NCBI GenBank assembly: GCA_034687125.1
Contig: JAQGBZ010000259.1
Location: 25,432 to 89,431, forward strand
Origin: Neelides folsomi
Lineage: Eukaryota; Arthropoda; Collembola; Neelipleona; Neelidae
Direction: 5' to 3'
DNA: 64,000 nucleotides
The notes under the pieces are model-generated. The model saw only the letters and a list, made by a program, of their open reading frames with translations. It had not been told where the DNA came from and made no database searches. A program made the translations under genes and the position numbers. Shown one piece after another: positions 46,505-59,181 of the stretch. Within the stretch, counting starts at the first letter, position 1; each line of letters begins with the position of its first letter.

Positions 46505-49500
46505 ATGATAGTCTTTAATTTATATTTGTATATATTTATATCCATCATTAAACTTAAAATATGCTCAGGAAAATTGTATTCAGATTGTGAATATTTAAGT
46601 GAATTGGCTGCCCTTCCAAATATTTCTAAATCAGATATTCCAATATGTAAATTTTATTGAATATTTAAGCTTATCAATTATCCATTATCAAATTACTAAA
46701 AAAATGTTATTATACTATATAGGGTTTTGTATTTCAAAACAAGAAAAAACAGGGCTTAAAACATCTAATATCTACAAAGCAGAGCACCAACGTCTTTTTT
46801 ATGGAATATTTTCAGTAATTTATTTTAATAATGAAATTAAATTATCATTTGATTATTACCTACCATTTGCATAGTTTTAAAATACTATTTTAAATTAAAG
46901 ATTCCTAATGATTGGTGTGACGAAACAAAGTCAAGAAAACCTAGTAAATGTGGAGATTGTTCAAGTAATTTTATTTTAAAAATAAATTTTAAATATAATT
47001 TGTAAATACATAGCAGATAAAATCACTTAATTTGATTCATTAGAGTTCATAGATGATGATATTTTAAATGATTTTGAGTGTGCCACAAAAATAAAATCAG
47101 AAGTTGGCTTCGTAAATTGGAATTCGTATGAAACATTTTGTAAAACTCGAACAGGAAGATCCAAACTATTGGAAATGAGTTTAAACAAAAACTGTAGTCA
47201 TTGTACGTTGAAAAGGTATTTTAAGTTATTAAGTTGTTAATCCTAAAATATATTTTCAGACCATAGTATCAATTTGCCAACATTCCCTGAATATGTTGAA
47301 AATCAAGTATTGCAAATTGGCACATCAAATCAGAATATAATTTGTTCAAGTGAAGGAATTCCAAGTCAAAATGCTAATTGGATATATGACATTGAGGTAT
47401 GATTAAAGATTATTCCTTTTAATATAAATATTCTATAGAAATTCATTATTGTTTCATTTTACCTGACAACTTATATCAACTAACACAATAGTAATTTGAA
47501 TTATGTATATCTTGAATAAAAGAATTTCAATTGAATAAATAGAGATTTAGCGATGTTAAAACTAGCCAATCCAAGAATGGTTCAATTCAAATGCATATTC
47601 CACATGTAACAGAGGATTTCAGAGGAAAAATTCAATGCAAAGCTGAGAACAATTTTGATGAAAATATAATTACAATCAAAGATAGTGTTACAATTGAAAG
47701 TAATATTTAATAAATGCACATTTATTTAGCATAATAAAAATGGCTTGGTAAAATACCATACTGCCAATATCTTATAAATCAAATTATAGGTCTGGTTGAC
47801 GAATGTGAATTTCTTCAAATTTTATCAAAACATTCGCCTTATATTGACTGGACTGAATACAACACATGTACTATAATTACCCGTATTTATTACATAATTA
47901 ATTTTATAAAAAAAACATGTAGTGAATCTTGAGTTTTAACAAATTAACAATTATTTTCCAAGGGCTCTGCATTGCTCAAAAAGAAAGTGGATTAAACATT
48001 AAAAACATTGTAGATGGTGGTACATCAAAATCATATGGGATTTTTTCAGTGATTGATTTTACATATAAGTCCATAAATATTTAGTTAGCACAACAAGCAA
48101 GTGTGAAATAAATACACTAATTATTCATTATTTACATAGGTATGGAATGAAGTTTGGTGTGATGATGAGCAACATAGCCATAAAATAAAACGTTGCGGAA
48201 ATTGTTCAAGTATAATTAATTAATATAAAAATTAAAATGATTTGATTTTTGATTTGATTTATTATTTCATTTGTAATTGAAATCAAAAGTATAAAAATTC
48301 GAATATTTATTTCATCAGATTTACTGGACAGAAATTTAACAAATGATATTGATTGTGCATTGCTTATTAATTCTATCCATCATAACAATTTCTCTGCTTG
48401 GAATACTAATAATAAATGCGCTGACCTTTATTCATCAACAAATAAACTTAAAAATTGCAAATGTATGCACAATTTATTTTATATAACCAATATCATTTAT
48501 ATTTATAAGTTTTTTATATTTTGATTTAAATTTTTTTAGTTTCAAATATTTCTCCTCTAGTAATACACCAAATTGAAAATAAAACATATTATGTTGGATC
48601 TGAAAATGAAAAGTTAATTTGCAAAGCATCGGGGAACTATCCTAAGGTTCAATGGGAATATAACACAATGGTATTTTCTAATTTATAAAACAAATTATTT
48701 AAATTATTAATGAATATTAATTTAAAAAAAATTATTTATAGAAATTCAAAGGATTAGAAAATAGTTCAACACAAAATGGATCTGCAGAATTAATATTTCC
48801 TTACATGACTTTGAATTTCAATGGTCCATTTACTTGCGTTGCTGAAAACTTTGCTCATCGGATAAGTCAAGATTTTTATATTAGAATTCTCGACAAAGAA
48901 ATTCAATCAACAAAGTTGCCAATAATTATTTGTGCTGTTTTGATAATTATATTGACCATTTTTATCATTGCTGGATTTATCTTCTACAGAAGGGTAAACA
49001 ATTTAAATATTTTATGATTAATTTTAAAATTTTTAACCTTTCAGTCTCGCACATTTTTGCTTAAATTTGCAATTGAAGAATTCCTAAAGGGGAATCCAGA
49101 TTTTGCCAATGCAAATCAAACACACGAAATAATTCAATTTCAGCCTTATAATAAGGATTATGAAATTTCCAAAAATGATTTAGATATTGGTAACAAAAAT
49201 AATTAATTAAATGACTTTTCATCGAGAAAATGCAGATTTACAAATTGTTTACGTATATAAGTAAAGTGCTTACAATATGTATATGAAAGCCGATCTTTTA
49301 AAAAGCAATGATATTTATTAGACTAAATATTTTTAATTTAAGAATACGAGAAACTTCTTGGTGAAGGTAATTTTGGTCGAGTTTATCGTGGAAAATTGAA
49401 AAATGTAATTGATGGAAAAAAGACGTTGGCCATTAAAACACTAAAAAAGGGAATTGACGCTGACACTTTCAAATCTATTTTAATAGAAGTAAAAGTAATG

Positions 49501-50837
49501 ACGTATATTGGAAATCACAACAATATTGTTAAATTCACCGGAGCTTGCACTGAGGATATAAAGAGTGGTAAATAATAAATTTGTTAAAAATACTATAATT
49601 TATTCCACAAACAAATGTGCCGAATTCAAAAGTTCGCGGAAAAAATTTCCATAACAAATACATGTAAATATTTTCCGCGAACTTTGAACTCATTGTCAGC
49701 ACATTTGTTTGTGGAATAAAGATAAATTAAATAAGACGTTTTATTTCATTTGTAGGAGAAATTTTAATTGCAACCGAATATTGTGAAAAGGGAGATTTGA
49801 AAGATGTTCTTACAAAAAACAGACAAAATTTTATTTCAAAAGAAATGGGAATTTCGGGAGCTTTAATCAACGCTTCAGGGTATTAAATTTCTGTTTAGGA
49901 AAAATATGGGATAAATAATATCTAATGTATTTTTTTAAAATACATATTACAATAAAAATTAAAGATTGAAATTGATAACTTTTTCAGTAATTATGATAAT
50001 ACTGGAAATAATTTATCATATATTGATTTGCAAAATTGGACTTTCAACGTTTTGTCTGCAATGGAATATCTTGAGTCAATCAATGTCATACACGGTGATT
50101 TGGCTACAAGAAATATTTTGATTACGAAAGAAAACATTGCAAAAGTTGGAGATTTTGGATTATCAAGACAACTTTCAAACTATTCAACATATGTTAAAAC
50201 GACTCATGTAAAAATTCAATTACTCAATGTTTTATCTTAATTCTTAATCGTTTAAGTAAATGTTGAATTTTTTCAATTATTCTTTGTATTATCAGTGCCC
50301 ATTACCCTGGAGATGGTTAGCATTGGAAGCATTGAGTGACATGGAATTCTCAACAAAGTCAGATGTTTGGTCTTTCGGAGTCACACTCTGGGAAATTTAT
50401 TCCCTTGGGGAAATTCCATATCCTGGTTTATCTTGGAATACCGATTTTGTTTTAAGATTAAAAAATGGACTCAGACTCGATAAGCCAAATTTTGCCTCAG
50501 ATGAAATGTATGTAGTAAATTTATTTAAACTTAGAAATTTATTAATTTATATGATCATCTACAGGGTGGGCCATAAGCCATACTTATGGCCCACCCTGTA
50601 CAATGGACCTCGGATAAGATAAGTCAAGGAATACGACAATTTTGGTGATCTTAACCTAGGTCTAGTGTACTGTATATTATTTATATTATGTGAATCTGAA
50701 TAAAAATTTACAATTTTTAATATTATAATAGTTACAATGTTATGTTCGGTTGCTGGAAAAATCTTCCTTCCAATCGTTCATCATTTAATCAAATAAGAAT
50801 TCACTGGGAAAATAAATTTATTAAATCTAATATGTAA
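46505..50837 (+). CDS. lysozyme-Ig receptor tyrosine kinase, 18 exons
   Basis: Eighteen exons (46505-46646, 46723-46814, 46901-46964, 47044-47202, 47260-47396, 47543-47699, 47790-47867, 47963-48048, 48140-48209, 48319-48462, 48540-48670, 48742-48993, 49045-49189, 49343-49567, 49756-49879, 49988-50207, 50296-50507, 50732-50837) join in frame to 847 residues. Order: signal peptide; c-type lysozyme-like domain (to about 152); Ig domain (to 250); second lysozyme-like domain (to 376); second Ig (to about 480); membrane helix ([20 protein letters not shown]); tyrosine kinase (about 563-840). Each lysozyme module keeps eight cysteines and the catalytic Glu ([17 protein letters not shown]), but the Asp before YGIF is Phe or Ser. 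The kinase has [22 protein letters not shown] and GDFG. The architecture is new to me. Ligand unknown; peptidoglycan or chitin fragments are a guess. Confidence 0.9.
49599..49720. mobile_element. MITE in an intron of the lysozyme-Ig kinase gene
   Basis: About 122 bp with long imperfect terminal inverted repeats of about 40 bp. The outer part (TTTATTCCACAAACAAATGTGC) is perfect and the inner part (AAGTTCGCGGAAAA) matches after a short interruption. It lies wholly inside the intron 49568-49755 and should not affect the protein. Confidence 0.75.
50560..50600. mobile_element. 41-bp hairpin, mariner-end-like
   Basis: A perfect inverted repeat with 18-base arms (TACAGGGTGGGCCATAAG) and the loop CCATA. 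The flanking TA and CAGGGTG start are typical of Tc1/mariner-type ends, so this is probably a minimal non-autonomous copy. It sits in the last intron of the kinase gene (50508-50731). Confidence 0.7.
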
Positions 50838-51291
50838 TCTATTAGAAGAATGTGAAAAAGAAAAATCAAAACTGTTTAATGAAGCGTAGTATGGATTAAA
50901 TTCAATTAGTTATAAATTATAATTAAAACAGAAAAGTATTTAAAATTTCAATGTAATGTATTATGTAATGTAATTATGTAATGTAAATGTAGATAAGTTT
51001 ACTAGAAAGTTTATAGCGTAATAATTTAATTTGTTCAGATAAAGGTTTCAACCTGTTATAATTGTAATTATAATTAAATATGAAGTCATTCAGTTCCAGT
51101 AGTATGTATATTACATATATTATATTGTATACTGTTTCACCTTTTCAATTTTAATAAACTAAATTTATTAATTTCATATAATTGAAAACTCTGCATTTTT
51201 ATGTTATCACAACGCCAATTAATTTTAATATTTTGTTATGAATTCAAATAAATTCATGATCATGATGATCACAAAATATAATATTTGATTA
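50838..51291. other. intergenic, no gene seen
   Basis: Spacer with short repeated ATGTAATGTA motifs near 50950-50990. No coding frame. Confidence 0.45.
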
Positions 51292-51299
51292 TACAAGGT

Positions 51300-52135
51300 A
51301 TTTGTTAGGCTGTTCTTTACAATGCGGAATGTGCGGAAAGGCTCCTGGTTTGGTTTCAAATGTTTTTAACTTGGAGATAACATTGATCAATTTTTTCGTT
51401 TTGTCTATCTTATACAATTTATTTTTACCCATAAAATCAGATTGTCCTATTACTGATGGTAAGTTGTAGGTACTATTTAAATACTATTTTTCTCTTACAT
51501 TTATATAATTAGATGGAATTTCATTAATAGAAAGTAATATTTATGATTTAATAAGAAATAAATTTAAATTGTACTGATATTTAAAAAGAATTAATTTTAT
51601 CTTTCTGATTAAGAATTACTGTCGATTCAAGAAGCACAACCCGAAAATTCTTGTAACACAGATTTCATCAATTGGCCAAGAGACATAATTTCAAACAATA
51701 TTTGACATAATTAAAATCAGTTCTGTTGATTCGTCAAAAGATCTTAATACTGGAAGCGTCAGTTGAACAATTGGAACTGGTTCAACAATTTCTGGAGCTA
51801 AATAATTGAAATTGAAATTGTGCTTTGGTTCATGAGTTTGACATTTCCTGTAACTCCTTATGCAAGTGAATTTTATTCAGAGTTGGAATCTCTGTTGATT
51901 AATTTGTTTAATGGGAATGGAGAGAGCGATGGATTGTTGATTGTCGAATGGGCAAAGGGATGGGCTTATGATAATGGAACTACCGAACTTACTAATGGAG
52001 CGTGGGAAAATTCAACATCAATTGATTGAATTAAAAGTAGATTTCCAAATTTTCAAGCCGGAGCTCAAACATTGAAAAAATATGATCCATACAATATTTT
52101 ATCTAATCAACTTCTTGATCAAATTTATTAACTTT
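51300..52135 (+). pseudogene. relic of an FAD-linked oxidase
   Basis: Scattered plus-strand pieces: a GCSLQCGMCGKAPGLVSNVF segment near 51307-51370, resembling the FAD-binding G-x-x-G-x-x-G-L region of vanillyl-alcohol-oxidase-type flavoproteins. Much later, 51830-52135 reads as a C-terminal part (LLIVEWAKGWAYDNG, then after a stop KKYDPYNILSNQLLDQIY) like members such as type II cholesterol oxidase. The central part is missing, with stops between the pieces. The assignment is tentative. Confidence 0.4.
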
Positions 52136-52772
52136 GTTTAATCAAAGTTTAAATACAATCTTATTTGTTTGACTATCTCTCATCAAAATTATAAAATTAC
52201 TGTTAAATCTACAAAAATATAATGTTATAATAATGCATTTGAAATGATTTTTATTTGAAATTCACAAATCACAAAAATCTCATTTTAATTTAAAGTATAA
52301 ACGAATCATGCATATATTCATAATGCATACCTAATGTAAAATGTAAAGTTAAACATGAGAATTAATAAATTGTTACGTTACATTATTCATGACGCGCCGC
52401 TCAAAATTAATGACAAGACAAATAAAAGAAAATATTAAACGCAATAAATTAAACATTAAACTATTATAATATGATTACTTTTAACATATTACAAATAAAG
52501 AGTTAAAAAATAATTTATCAAATCTTTTCCGATTTAAAAACTTATAAAATATGAAATTGATTGATTCTAAAAGATCTTATTGGATTACATTAAATTTAAT
52601 TTAATTTATATTAAAGGACAAATTAATTTTTTAAGAAAAATTATAAATTAAGAATTCAGAATTATAAATAAGAATTATGCATATAGCTACTTGCATACTT
52701 ATTGATTATTATTCTACATTAAAAACTTATTGTAAAAACAGGAAATTAATAATACTAACAAACTATAAATAA
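52136..52772. other. intergenic, no gene seen
   Basis: AT-rich spacer. No coding frame. Confidence 0.45.
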
Positions 52773-52860
52773 AGGGTGGTTCAGAAGTCGAACCCGATTT
52801 TTAATCATGCCAACGAGGATTGACAATGCAAACAGGGCTCGACTTCTGAACCATCCTGTA
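52773..52860. mobile_element. 88-bp MITE sharing the CAGGGTGG end type
   Basis: Terminal inverted repeats of about 19 bp (AGGGTGGTTCAGAAGTCGA and its match, differing at one base) surround a short unique centre. The end sequence resembles the hairpin at 50560-50600, so both may belong to one mariner-type family. It lies just past the stop codon of the minus-strand gene that follows. Confidence 0.65.
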
Positions 52861-52928
52861 CAATTGAATTTCATTAATGATAACAAATAATGAAAAAACC
52901 ATTCTTAAATATACATATCATTTCAATT

Positions 52929-55529
52929 TTAACGATTGGAATCTGCCAACCTGTAAATTGGTCTTCGACTCCATGAAGGAAGATTCGTTCGACGGTCGTT
53001 TCCCTGTCGCCAATTTCGAGATTCAGAACCAAAAGACTCGCAAATTCCCTTTTCCAACGGAGGGGAAAGACGCCAATTTGGAGAATCGATGCCAATTGAT
53101 GACCCAACAGTCTTGACATTGTCGTTTTCTTTACAATGCCCATTTCTCAATAAAGGATATTGTTTGCATCGCTGCCTCGCTGTTGCACCTTCGTCTTGAA
53201 TGATCTTGTAAATGGTTAAAAACTTCTCTTTAACTTCAACTTTCAAATCCCATGTTTGAAATAATCGAAAAACGGAATCAATTCGCGACGTACATGGATT
53301 ATTCACACATCCTCTCATGTTGAAATTTGTTGGCCAATTGAACCGAGAAACGAATTTTGAAAAACTCTAATAAAATAAAATATTATAATTATTTAAAAGT
53401 ACAACTTAAACATAAGCAGTTGGAATTGGGATTATTATTTTATTATTATTATTCGTTTAAGTACCGATTATTATCCTACAATTTTGAGAGCTGTATTAAC
53501 TTACTGAGAAACATAACGAAGGAGGATTTAAATCATAAGCAATAATCCAATTTTCGATTGTTTCGATCAGCCGCCCCAACATGAAATGAAAAATTCCTGA
53601 TGTGAAGTGGAAATGGGCGATTTGTCGACTCAAAAGATTTTCATCCTTCAATGATAAATCAATGAGATTTTTGATTTCTTCTTCGTTCTTTAAGGGATCG
53701 TTGAGAAGAACGTAAAGAAGAACTTTCCTTGTATAATACGGATTGAAATCATTTTTTTCAAGTGCTTTGCTTAAGTGATATCTCGCGAGTTTCAAATTTC
53801 GATCTACCTAATTTAACAAATAAAAATACGATAAATAACTAATATGATAAAGGATATGAACAATATTTATTAGATTAGAATCAATTAATTAAATAAGATT
53901 AAATTACTTATAATAATTGAATAATTGATATTCACCGGAGAATCGATATAAAATGTTCCATAAGCGGTGTGCAAATTCCCAGAATCGGGGTGACTTCGAA
54001 ATGCCTGATTAAGTAAAACTTTTGCATAAGAATAATCTCGATGTTTAATTGGAAGACTTTCGATGAAAAATACAACCAAATCAAGACTCGGACAAACATT
54101 ATCTCCAGTAATGCTCAAGACGATTCTAAATTAACAAAGTGTTTTTAATAGATATTTTATAAATCAGGAATGTTAGTTTTCATTATTTAATGTTTTTTTG
54201 ATTAATATGATAACTTTAAGAAGTTGCTAAAGGGAAAGTTTTAATTTATTGTGTATTTTGTTTCTTTTACTCACTCTGTTTGCTGTTTGTAAAACTGAAT
54301 GACTTCAGAAGTTGTATGAAGGCAAACTGGGCCGAGAAGTATTGGATCGCTATTGTTCTTTGGTTCATTTAAATACCAAGGTTTTGTTCGATGCATGTCA
54401 GAGACACATTGACATCGAGCAAGAAGACATTGAACGGAAATGACTGAAGACGGAATAAGTTCAATGGCTTTCTCAATTGCATACTTTTCATCAGACGATG
54501 GAGAAACATCGCCAAAATCCTTTTCTCTTCTCTTGGATCGGAGAAGGCGATAAAGATAAAGATGCCATTCGAAGTGATTTGGGTCTAAATCAATAATCTG
54601 AAAAAATTCATTTATTAAAATTTCATATACAAAAGACTAGAGACTTTTATAAAATTGTTGTGAAACTATGAAATAAATTTAATAATTAAAATCATAAAAG
54701 ATTTAGTAATTAAGAGTTAATTAACATAATTTCGTTATGATAATTGATTAAAAATTAAGTTTTGTTAATTTCTCACCTTTTTGGCAATTGCAATTTGAGG
54801 TTCAATGTAAAGCTGGTCACGTAATCTTTGGAAAAAATGATTATTCATTGAAAGAATGGCAGCTTTTGATTTGATGGTCAAAGAAGCGAAAATCCCTTTG
54901 ACATCTTTTAATTCCTTCTCAGTGAATTGAAATTCAGATAGGGCAATTTCTCCACAACAAGTTTTCAAATAATGGTTCAAGCTTTTGAGAACGAAAACTA
55001 TTCCAGTGCAATATTCCTCATTTAAGTTTTCACGAGACCGAGCAAAATTGGTGTAATTGCAAGCAGCTTTTAAATATCCAGCGGCTTCATAGAACTTTCC
55101 AAATTTGATGTTGATCAATGCAAGAATAGCCAAGTCAGAAATTGATTTGAATATTAATCGATAACTCAACTTATCGTCTTCTTCCGGAATGATCTTTTCT
55201 TTGAACAACAATCGGATGGTGAAGGACATGCGTTTGGCAAATTGCGATTTGAGGACATCAGAGGAAATCCATTTAAAATAAGCGATGTGAGAATTAAACG
55301 GGTTGTTTTGAATCCCGTTATCTGCCCAATCAATTAGCGAATCTCCTAATTTTTCTAAAATGTTGAGTATTTGGACGACCATCGTTAATTCATCTTCAAC
55401 TTTGATGGAATTTCGCAGATCGTTGTCTGGAGGAACAGCAAGGAAAGTTTGATCACTTGGCGTATTGGGCATTTCGGATATAACTGCAAAAAATCCAATT
55501 GATAAAGATATTTTATGATTCTTTAACAT
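52929..55529 (-). CDS. TPR-like helical-repeat protein, unknown function
   Basis: Five minus-strand exons (55529-54777, 54597-54275, 54125-53936, 53807-53505, 53366-52929) join in frame to 668 residues. Helical-repeat character with TPR-like segments is visible: AIAKKIIDLDPNHFEWHLYLYRLLR across the first junction (shown here as two halves of one helix pair), KVLLNQAFRSHPDSGNLHTA, KLARYHLSKALEKNDFN. The first 20 residues may be a weak signal or just a hydrophobic start. The last exon is odd: after about residue 595 the frame used here becomes Arg/Asn/Ser-rich, while another frame (53143-52874) reads more protein-like, so a frameshift or alternative splice near 53150 is possible. Tetratricopeptide repeats usually bind partner proteins; none can be named. 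Confidence 0.6.
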
Positions 55530-56369
55530 TATGTGAATGATAAACGCAAATTGTAATTTTATTAAAAATGTCGTTTACTTTCAATAGGTAAACGACATTT
55601 TGTGGTTATAAAAAACCTACACAAGACTACTTGATTAAAAGGACAAGAAATCTTGTAATGTTTTAATAATGAAGTTAATTTTTATAGCATTTAAGATCAA
55701 TGCAGAAAACCAACAATGAATCAATAGACATTAATTAATAAATTGTTGTAAATTAAAGTTGTCCACAATGCCATTCAAATGTAGTTATTTGTATTAATAT
55801 AATATAATGCTCTTATTAAATAGCCTTTTGTTACTTTATATTAAAAAATTTTAATTTAGAAGTGTAAGATTAGATTTAATGTAATATGTGTAGAATTAAA
55901 TTAAAAGCAAACAAAAGAAAAAATTGTGAATTTGTAATGCATTAAAAAAGTAACAAAAGGCAAATCACAAAGTATAGGAATATGGAATGATAGATTTCTC
56001 ATAATTCCCACATGTAAACGAGAATTGTATTTCAAGCCTAAACAATGCAATGCAATGCAATGTATGTGAAAGGGACTGGGAGTTCCACGTGGCATATTGC
56101 TGTTAATATAGCAGCCGGCTATTACAGCCCTTTTACCATATAGGTATATCTCTCTCTGGTTCTCCTACTAACCAATGCTCAGATCATATGCCAACATTGC
56201 CAGCCCCTTTTGCCAACTCTTGCTCGCTCATCGTGTATTTGGAAGTGGGAATTCTTGACTCCTTCTGTCTCCAACTTTCCACTCCGCAATCGGCAAATCC
56301 ACAATCTGTGAATTGTTGTTAATTTAAAGTTCAACATTGTTTTCACGAGTTAATCGGAATAAAGGAGAA
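55530..56369. other. intergenic, bidirectional promoter region
   Basis: Spacer between the divergent TPR-like and TRAP-gamma genes. A short inverted repeat (GTAAACGAC...GTCGTTTAC) lies at about 55571-55598. The last 250 bases are less AT-rich, as expected for a housekeeping promoter. No TATA box was recognised. Confidence 0.5.
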
Positions 56370-57394
56370 ATGTCGTCAAAGAGCAAGCAGTTTACTCGAG
56401 AGGAAGAACTTCTCCTTCAAGACTTCAGCCGAAATGTCTCGACGAAGTCAAATGCCCTTTTCTACGGAAATGCATTTATTGTCTCGGCAATTCCAATTTG
56501 TATGACGATTTTTTAATATACATTGAACCTAATTACTAATTAAATATTAATATAATTTAAATATTTTAGTTGAAAAGATGTAATGAAACATCTAAACACC
56601 ATTAGAAAATTAAATATTTTTTCCGTTGTGTAATATAATTTTAAATTTTAAATTAGGGCTCTTCTGGAGGATTCATCTGATGGAAATTGTCACTTCATCT
56701 CCCATCTTCCTTGTTGTGACTCTCGCATCGACATGGCTCATGGCATTTGCATACAGAAACACCAAATTCTCTCTCAAACACAAGGTTAATAATAATAATA
56801 ATTAATCAATATTCTTAAAAAGCATTTGAAATCTATTTATTTTGGTTTAACCTTATTTGTCAAACTATTATGCATAGGTTGCTGTAAAGAGAGAAGAGGC
56901 TGTGACTATCCAAATGAATAAAAGACTCTCTGATGACAAGAAGATGAGCAAGAAGGAGAAAGATGAAAGGTATTCTTAATTAATTATTAAATCGGTAATT
57001 AAGAGTTCTAGTTTTTCGTCTATGCTAAATGCTGTTTGAAGATCAATATTCTCATGCTTAATATTTGTAGGATCCTCTGGAAGAAAAATGAAGTTGCCGA
57101 CTACGAAGCCACAACATTCTCAATCTTTTATAACAATGCACTTTTCTTGGCTCTGATCATTTTCGCCAGCTGTTACCTTCTTCGGTCATTTTCTCCAACG
57201 ATGTGAGTTTTTATATTCTTGTCAATTATATCGAGACTCATTTTCTAACAATACCACAAATACATATTATACTTATTATAATTATTCTTACATATTTTCT
57301 TAATTTTTACATTTTGATTAAATGTAGGAACTACATCCTGTCCGTGAGCACGACCGGAGGACTTTTGGCCCTTCTGTCAACTGGAACTCATTAA
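56370..57394 (+). CDS. SSR3: translocon-associated protein subunit gamma
   Basis: Five exons (56370-56499, 56657-56784, 56878-56969, 57071-57202, 57328-57394) join in frame to 182 residues, the normal length of TRAP-gamma. The sequence is immediately recognisable: start [20 protein letters not shown], conserved FWRIHLMEI and [15 protein letters not shown], a charged cytosolic loop ([24 protein letters not shown]), and four membrane helices ending [18 protein letters not shown]. It is part of the TRAP complex at the Sec61 channel in the endoplasmic reticulum, aiding insertion of nascent proteins. It is the only clear housekeeping gene here. A polyadenylation signal lies at 57423-57428. Confidence 0.97.
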
Positions 57395-58185
57395 AATATT
57401 GAAAGTTTTCACAATCCTATAAAATAAATTATTGACTTTTATTGAAATACAGTATGGCATTTTGTAAAATCGAATGCAACTTAAATTTTTGTATAATTAT
57501 ATGGATATTTCTATTAATCGAACAATATAAAGGATTGACTACAATACAAAATGCTCGTTGAGATTTTCCCAATCAATAACCTTGTATGAAAAAGATGAGT
57601 GTCTTGTGAATAAAGAAGAAAACGAATTATTGTCGTATTTTTCATAAATTGTATTATTTATGTAAAATCATCATTGGACAGTTACCTTACACATGATTTA
57701 TAAATGTAAGGTATTTTAGCTTGAAATTAAATTACTATAAAAAATACGATAATTAGCTTGTTACATAATATTTAAATAATTTACAATACATATAAACAAT
57801 ACATGCAGATACAATGTTGCCTAATAATAAAAAAAATCATCAAACTTACATTTTGATTTTACGAACAATATATTAAGATTTCTTCAACTACCGGCTACCT
57901 CACAAATTAACAAATTATACTTTAGTGATTTTAAATGTCAAGTTGCAATTGTTTGTATTTATCAATTGTATTTACCGACCCGAAACTAATCCCGTTGTTG
58001 ATTTGTTGGCTAAATTCAATGAAGACTTGGATTGTCGTTTGTTGGCAATTTAAATGTTTCTGTCTGAGTTTGTGAGGACGCGTCTGCATATTTCACTTTC
58101 GTTTTACATTTTGATTTTCTACGATCACTTTGATTTCTTCTTAACTTGATTTTTTAGCATTTGATTTTATCATATTATTTGATTC
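57395..58185. other. intergenic, no gene seen
   Basis: AT-rich spacer after TRAP-gamma. Nothing recognised apart from its polyadenylation signal. Confidence 0.45.
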
Positions 58186-58527
58186 TTAGTTGATCATCAG
58201 ATCAAACACATGATTTATTGGAATAATTTTAATTTCATCATCTTTAGGAACATTACTAACTTGGAGAGCAATTTTAAGAGGAATTGAAATTTTTAAATTG
58301 GGGCTTAAAGAAATTGATGTGGAAAGCCTTCCATTGACATTTAAACATATTGATTTTTCTCTTGTGTGAATTTGCATATGTTTGTTTAAAGATTGGAAAT
58401 GAGGATATGATTCATTGCATAACAGACACTTGTAGTCTTTAATATCCTTATTTGGAATACATTTGTGTCGTTTTAGGTTTTTAAATTTAGTAAACGACAA
58501 GATGCACTTTCCACATTTTATAATCAA
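58186..58527 (-). pseudogene. zinc-finger exon without a start
   Basis: 113 open codons containing one clear C2H2 finger (YKCLLCNESYPHFQSLNKHM, with HTREKS after it) and a partial one before it (CGKCILSFTKFKNLKRH), then a tail without fingers. There is no ATG at the beginning, an in-frame TAA lies a few codons upstream and there is no acceptor between them. It is either a leftover of the zinc-finger gene relic that continues upstream or a fragment. Confidence 0.5.
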
Positions 58528-58649
58528 TGTATTTTTTTATTATTTTTAAAGGATTGAAACAGCGACAGCAGACAATGGTGAATAAAATAAAAATGCTTTT
58601 AAAATGTGAAAAGGAAAAAGTGATTTGCCGAATTTTAAAACAAATTGGA

Positions 58650-59180
<531 letters not shown>

Positions 59181-59181
59181 G

